Shown piece by piece: positions 12,259 to 13,796 of a DNA stretch of 13,796 nt. The notes under the pieces are model-generated. The model was not told the DNA's origin, searched no databases, and was given only the letters and a program-made list of their open reading frames with translations. The first letter of the stretch is position 1, and every line of letters begins with the position of its first letter. The position numbers were made by a program, and so were the translations under genes. This DNA is from JAUUSJ01 sp051880475 (lineage in GTDB: Bacteria > Bacillota > Clostridia > Lachnospirales > Lachnospiraceae), in assembly GCA_051880475.1 (NCBI GenBank), contig JBJEOA010000027.1:1-13796 (forward strand), read 5' to 3'.

Positions 12259-13796
12259 ATGCAAGCAATATATTTTGTACTGTTAATGATTTCCATAGGC
12301 TATGTATTTTTTTTACTAAACAGATTTCAAAAACATATTTCCGTGTATTATACTCTTATGACGGTTGCGGTTGTCATCGTAAATCTAGGTTATCTGCAAA
12401 TAGCTGGAGCCAAGACAGAGGAGGCAGTTCTGCTGGGGAATCAGGTGTACTGCCTAGCATATCCTTTTTTGCTGCTATTCACAATCCATGCCATTGCAGA
12501 TTTGTGCAAGACGCATATCCCAGCAGCTGTAAGGGCGTTATGCATTTGTATTTGCTTTATCATATTTTTGGGAGCTTCCTCCGCTGGACGCGTGGATTGG
12601 TACTACCGCAGTGTGAAGATGGTAATTCGTGACGGCTACACCTTTCTGGAGAGGGAATACGGTCCTCTTCATTTACTGAGCCCGATATACATCGTGATAA
12701 CACTAGGTTGCGGACTATGTATTGTTGCCAATGCTCTTCACAAGAAAAAGCATGTATCTCATTTTGTCAGTGTGGGTTCTCTGTGCCTGCTGATTCTGTG
12801 CAGTGCCACCTTCGTGGGAGAGCGAATGGTGGGGCTGAAAGTAGAATTGCTACCAATCTCCTATACTATTTGTGCTGGTGGAATTCTTTTGATGCTAAAC
12901 CGGGTAGTCACTTATGATGTAAAGGGTATTTCCAGGGAAGCCATCGAGGAGAGCCAAGAGTATGGCTTCGTAATCTGTGATGACAACTTCCGTTTATCCG
13001 GTGTAGATGAGCAGGCCAAGCAATGGTTTCCAGAGCTAAACAAACTAAAGATTGATTACCGAATTCAGGATTTTTCTACGGATTTCCTGATTCAGATAAG
13101 AAAATGGGTTCTGACAGGGGATTCTCAGAATATTGTCTACTTTGAGCGTGAGGGTAGAATTTTGGAAGTCTGCCACTCCGTTCCCGAGATGAACCGAGGG
13201 ACACTACATTGCATCCGCATTCGGGATGACACCCCACAACAGCAGTACCTCAAATTGGTGGAGCGATATAATGAAGAACTGAGCGCACAGGTGAAGGAGA
13301 AAACTGCCCGGCTGGTGGAAGTACAAAACGACATCATTGTCAGCATGGCAAGCATTGTTGAAAACCGGGATAATAACACCGGCGGGCACATCCGTCGCAC
13401 CAGCAATGTGGTGCGTGTGTTCGTAGAGCATCTGCTAGCTACTAACTATTCTTCTGTGTTGACACGGGAAACTGCGGATCAGATTATCAAGGCTGCACCT
13501 CTGCATGATTTTGGAAAAATTGCCATTCCCGACAGTATTCTCAATAAACCAGGTAAATTCGTTTCGGATGAGTATGAGATTATGAAGCTCCACGCCCAAA
13601 AGGGTGCGGAAATCGTGGCTCGGATTCTACAAAATTCCGACGATCTTCAATTTAAGAACATTGCTGTGAATGTGGCTCACTATCATCACGAAAAGTGGAA
13701 CGGCACAGGTTATCCCTGCGGACTTGCCCAGGAGGAAATTCCTTTGGAAGCCCGAATCATGGCGCTGGCAGATGTATTTGACGCATTGGTGAGCAA
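12259..13796 (+). CDS. Membrane HD-GYP domain protein, probable cyclic-di-GMP phosphodiesterase, partial (C-terminus beyond right edge)
   Basis: The open frame runs from the ATG at 12259 to the window end, 512 codons, with no stop. An AAGGAG site lies just before it. Residues 1 to about 220 form a set of roughly seven hydrophobic segments, like the N-terminal sensor region of 7TM histidine kinases. A PAS-like segment follows (about 235-325, 'YGFVICDDNFRLSGVDEQA'), then a coiled-coil linker (about 335-360). The HD-GYP domain starts near 358: 'ENRDNNTGGH' (368-377), His416-Asp417 in 'HDFGKIAIPDSIL', His445, His476-His477 and 'GTGYP' (482-486), then 'ARIMALADVFDAL' with Asp505. All visible metal ligands are present, so it should be an active phosphodiesterase that hydrolyses c-di-GMP. 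The 3' part is clearly richer in G+C than nearby genes (36 of 60 bases at 13381-13440, against 17 of 60 at 11401-11460), which hints at transfer. The ligand it senses is unknown. Confidence 0.88.
   Translation, partial: MQAIYFVLLMISIGYVFFLLNRFQKHISVYYTLMTVAVVIVNLGYLQIAGAKTEEAVLLGNQVYCLAYPFLLLFTIHAIADLCKTHIPAAVRALCICICFIIFLGASSAGRVDWYYRSVKMVIRDGYTFLEREYGPLHLLSPIYIVITLGCGLCIVANALHKKKHVSHFVSVGSLCLLILCSATFVGERMVGLKVELLPISYTICAGGILLMLNRVVTYDVKGISREAIEESQEYGFVICDDNFRLSGVDEQAKQWFPELNKLKIDYRIQDFSTDFLIQIRKWVLTGDSQNIVYFEREGRILEVCHSVPEMNRGTLHCIRIRDDTPQQQYLKLVERYNEELSAQVKEKTARLVEVQNDIIVSMASIVENRDNNTGGHIRRTSNVVRVFVEHLLATNYSSVLTRETADQIIKAAPLHDFGKIAIPDSILNKPGKFVSDEYEIMKLHAQKGAEIVARILQNSDDLQFKNIAVNVAHYHHEKWNGTGYPCGLAQEEIPLEARIMALADVFDALVS

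Noticed and set aside
12708..13431. Reading frames in other phases (12708-12917 plus; 13137-13406 and 13204-13431 minus)
   Set aside because: They overlap the HD-GYP frame, which has clear family motifs throughout; these are shadows of its higher G+C content.

Overview
The window looks like chromosomal DNA from an anaerobic, endospore-forming, low-GC Firmicute of the class Clostridia, probably near Lachnospiraceae. The evidence is the complete six-subunit Rnf complex in clostridial order (C-D-G-E-A-B), a full sporulation sigma factor SigG, a YlmC/YmxH-type PRC-barrel protein, NrdR, strong Shine-Dalgarno sites and AT-rich spacers. The species cannot be named from the sequence alone.

Left edge (1-1432). 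A ribbon-helix-helix DNA-binding protein runs off the left end. It has its own consensus-like promoter and, behind that, a perfect GC-rich palindrome that resembles an insertion-sequence end. Next come nrdR (minus strand) and a divergent small PRC-barrel gene, with a nearly consensus nrdR promoter and an inverted repeat between them.

Centre (1438-9526). The rnfCDGEAB operon occupies 6544 to 1497 on the minus strand, with a promoter near 6669-6696 and a terminator hairpin at 1438-1467. The genes abut or nearly abut and should make one transcript. The complex couples ferredoxin:NAD+ oxidoreduction to Na+ or H+ transport. Upstream, in the same direction, are topB (DNA topoisomerase III) and a membrane-anchored NusG-domain-II protein, a family often found beside Rnf genes. 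The flavin transferase ApbE, needed to flavinylate RnfG and RnfD, is not in the window.

Right (9871-13796). A cinA-like gene (plus strand) encodes only the N-terminal molybdopterin-binding-type domain. Its stop codon lies just before a palindromic element of about 230-295 bp with no coding capacity. Then come sigG (minus strand) and a 443-bp intergenic region with a sigma-A-type promoter and a possible small antisense gene. Last is a large, right-truncated gene for a multi-spanning membrane HD-GYP phosphodiesterase, visibly richer in G+C than its neighbours.

No rRNA, tRNA, CRISPR array, prophage or transposase gene is visible. No clearly new multi-gene system was found. The best candidates for a second look are the palindromic element beside the shortened cinA, the IS-end-like left edge, the cysteine tail of RnfE, and the compositionally distinct HD-GYP gene with the small ORF at its boundary.
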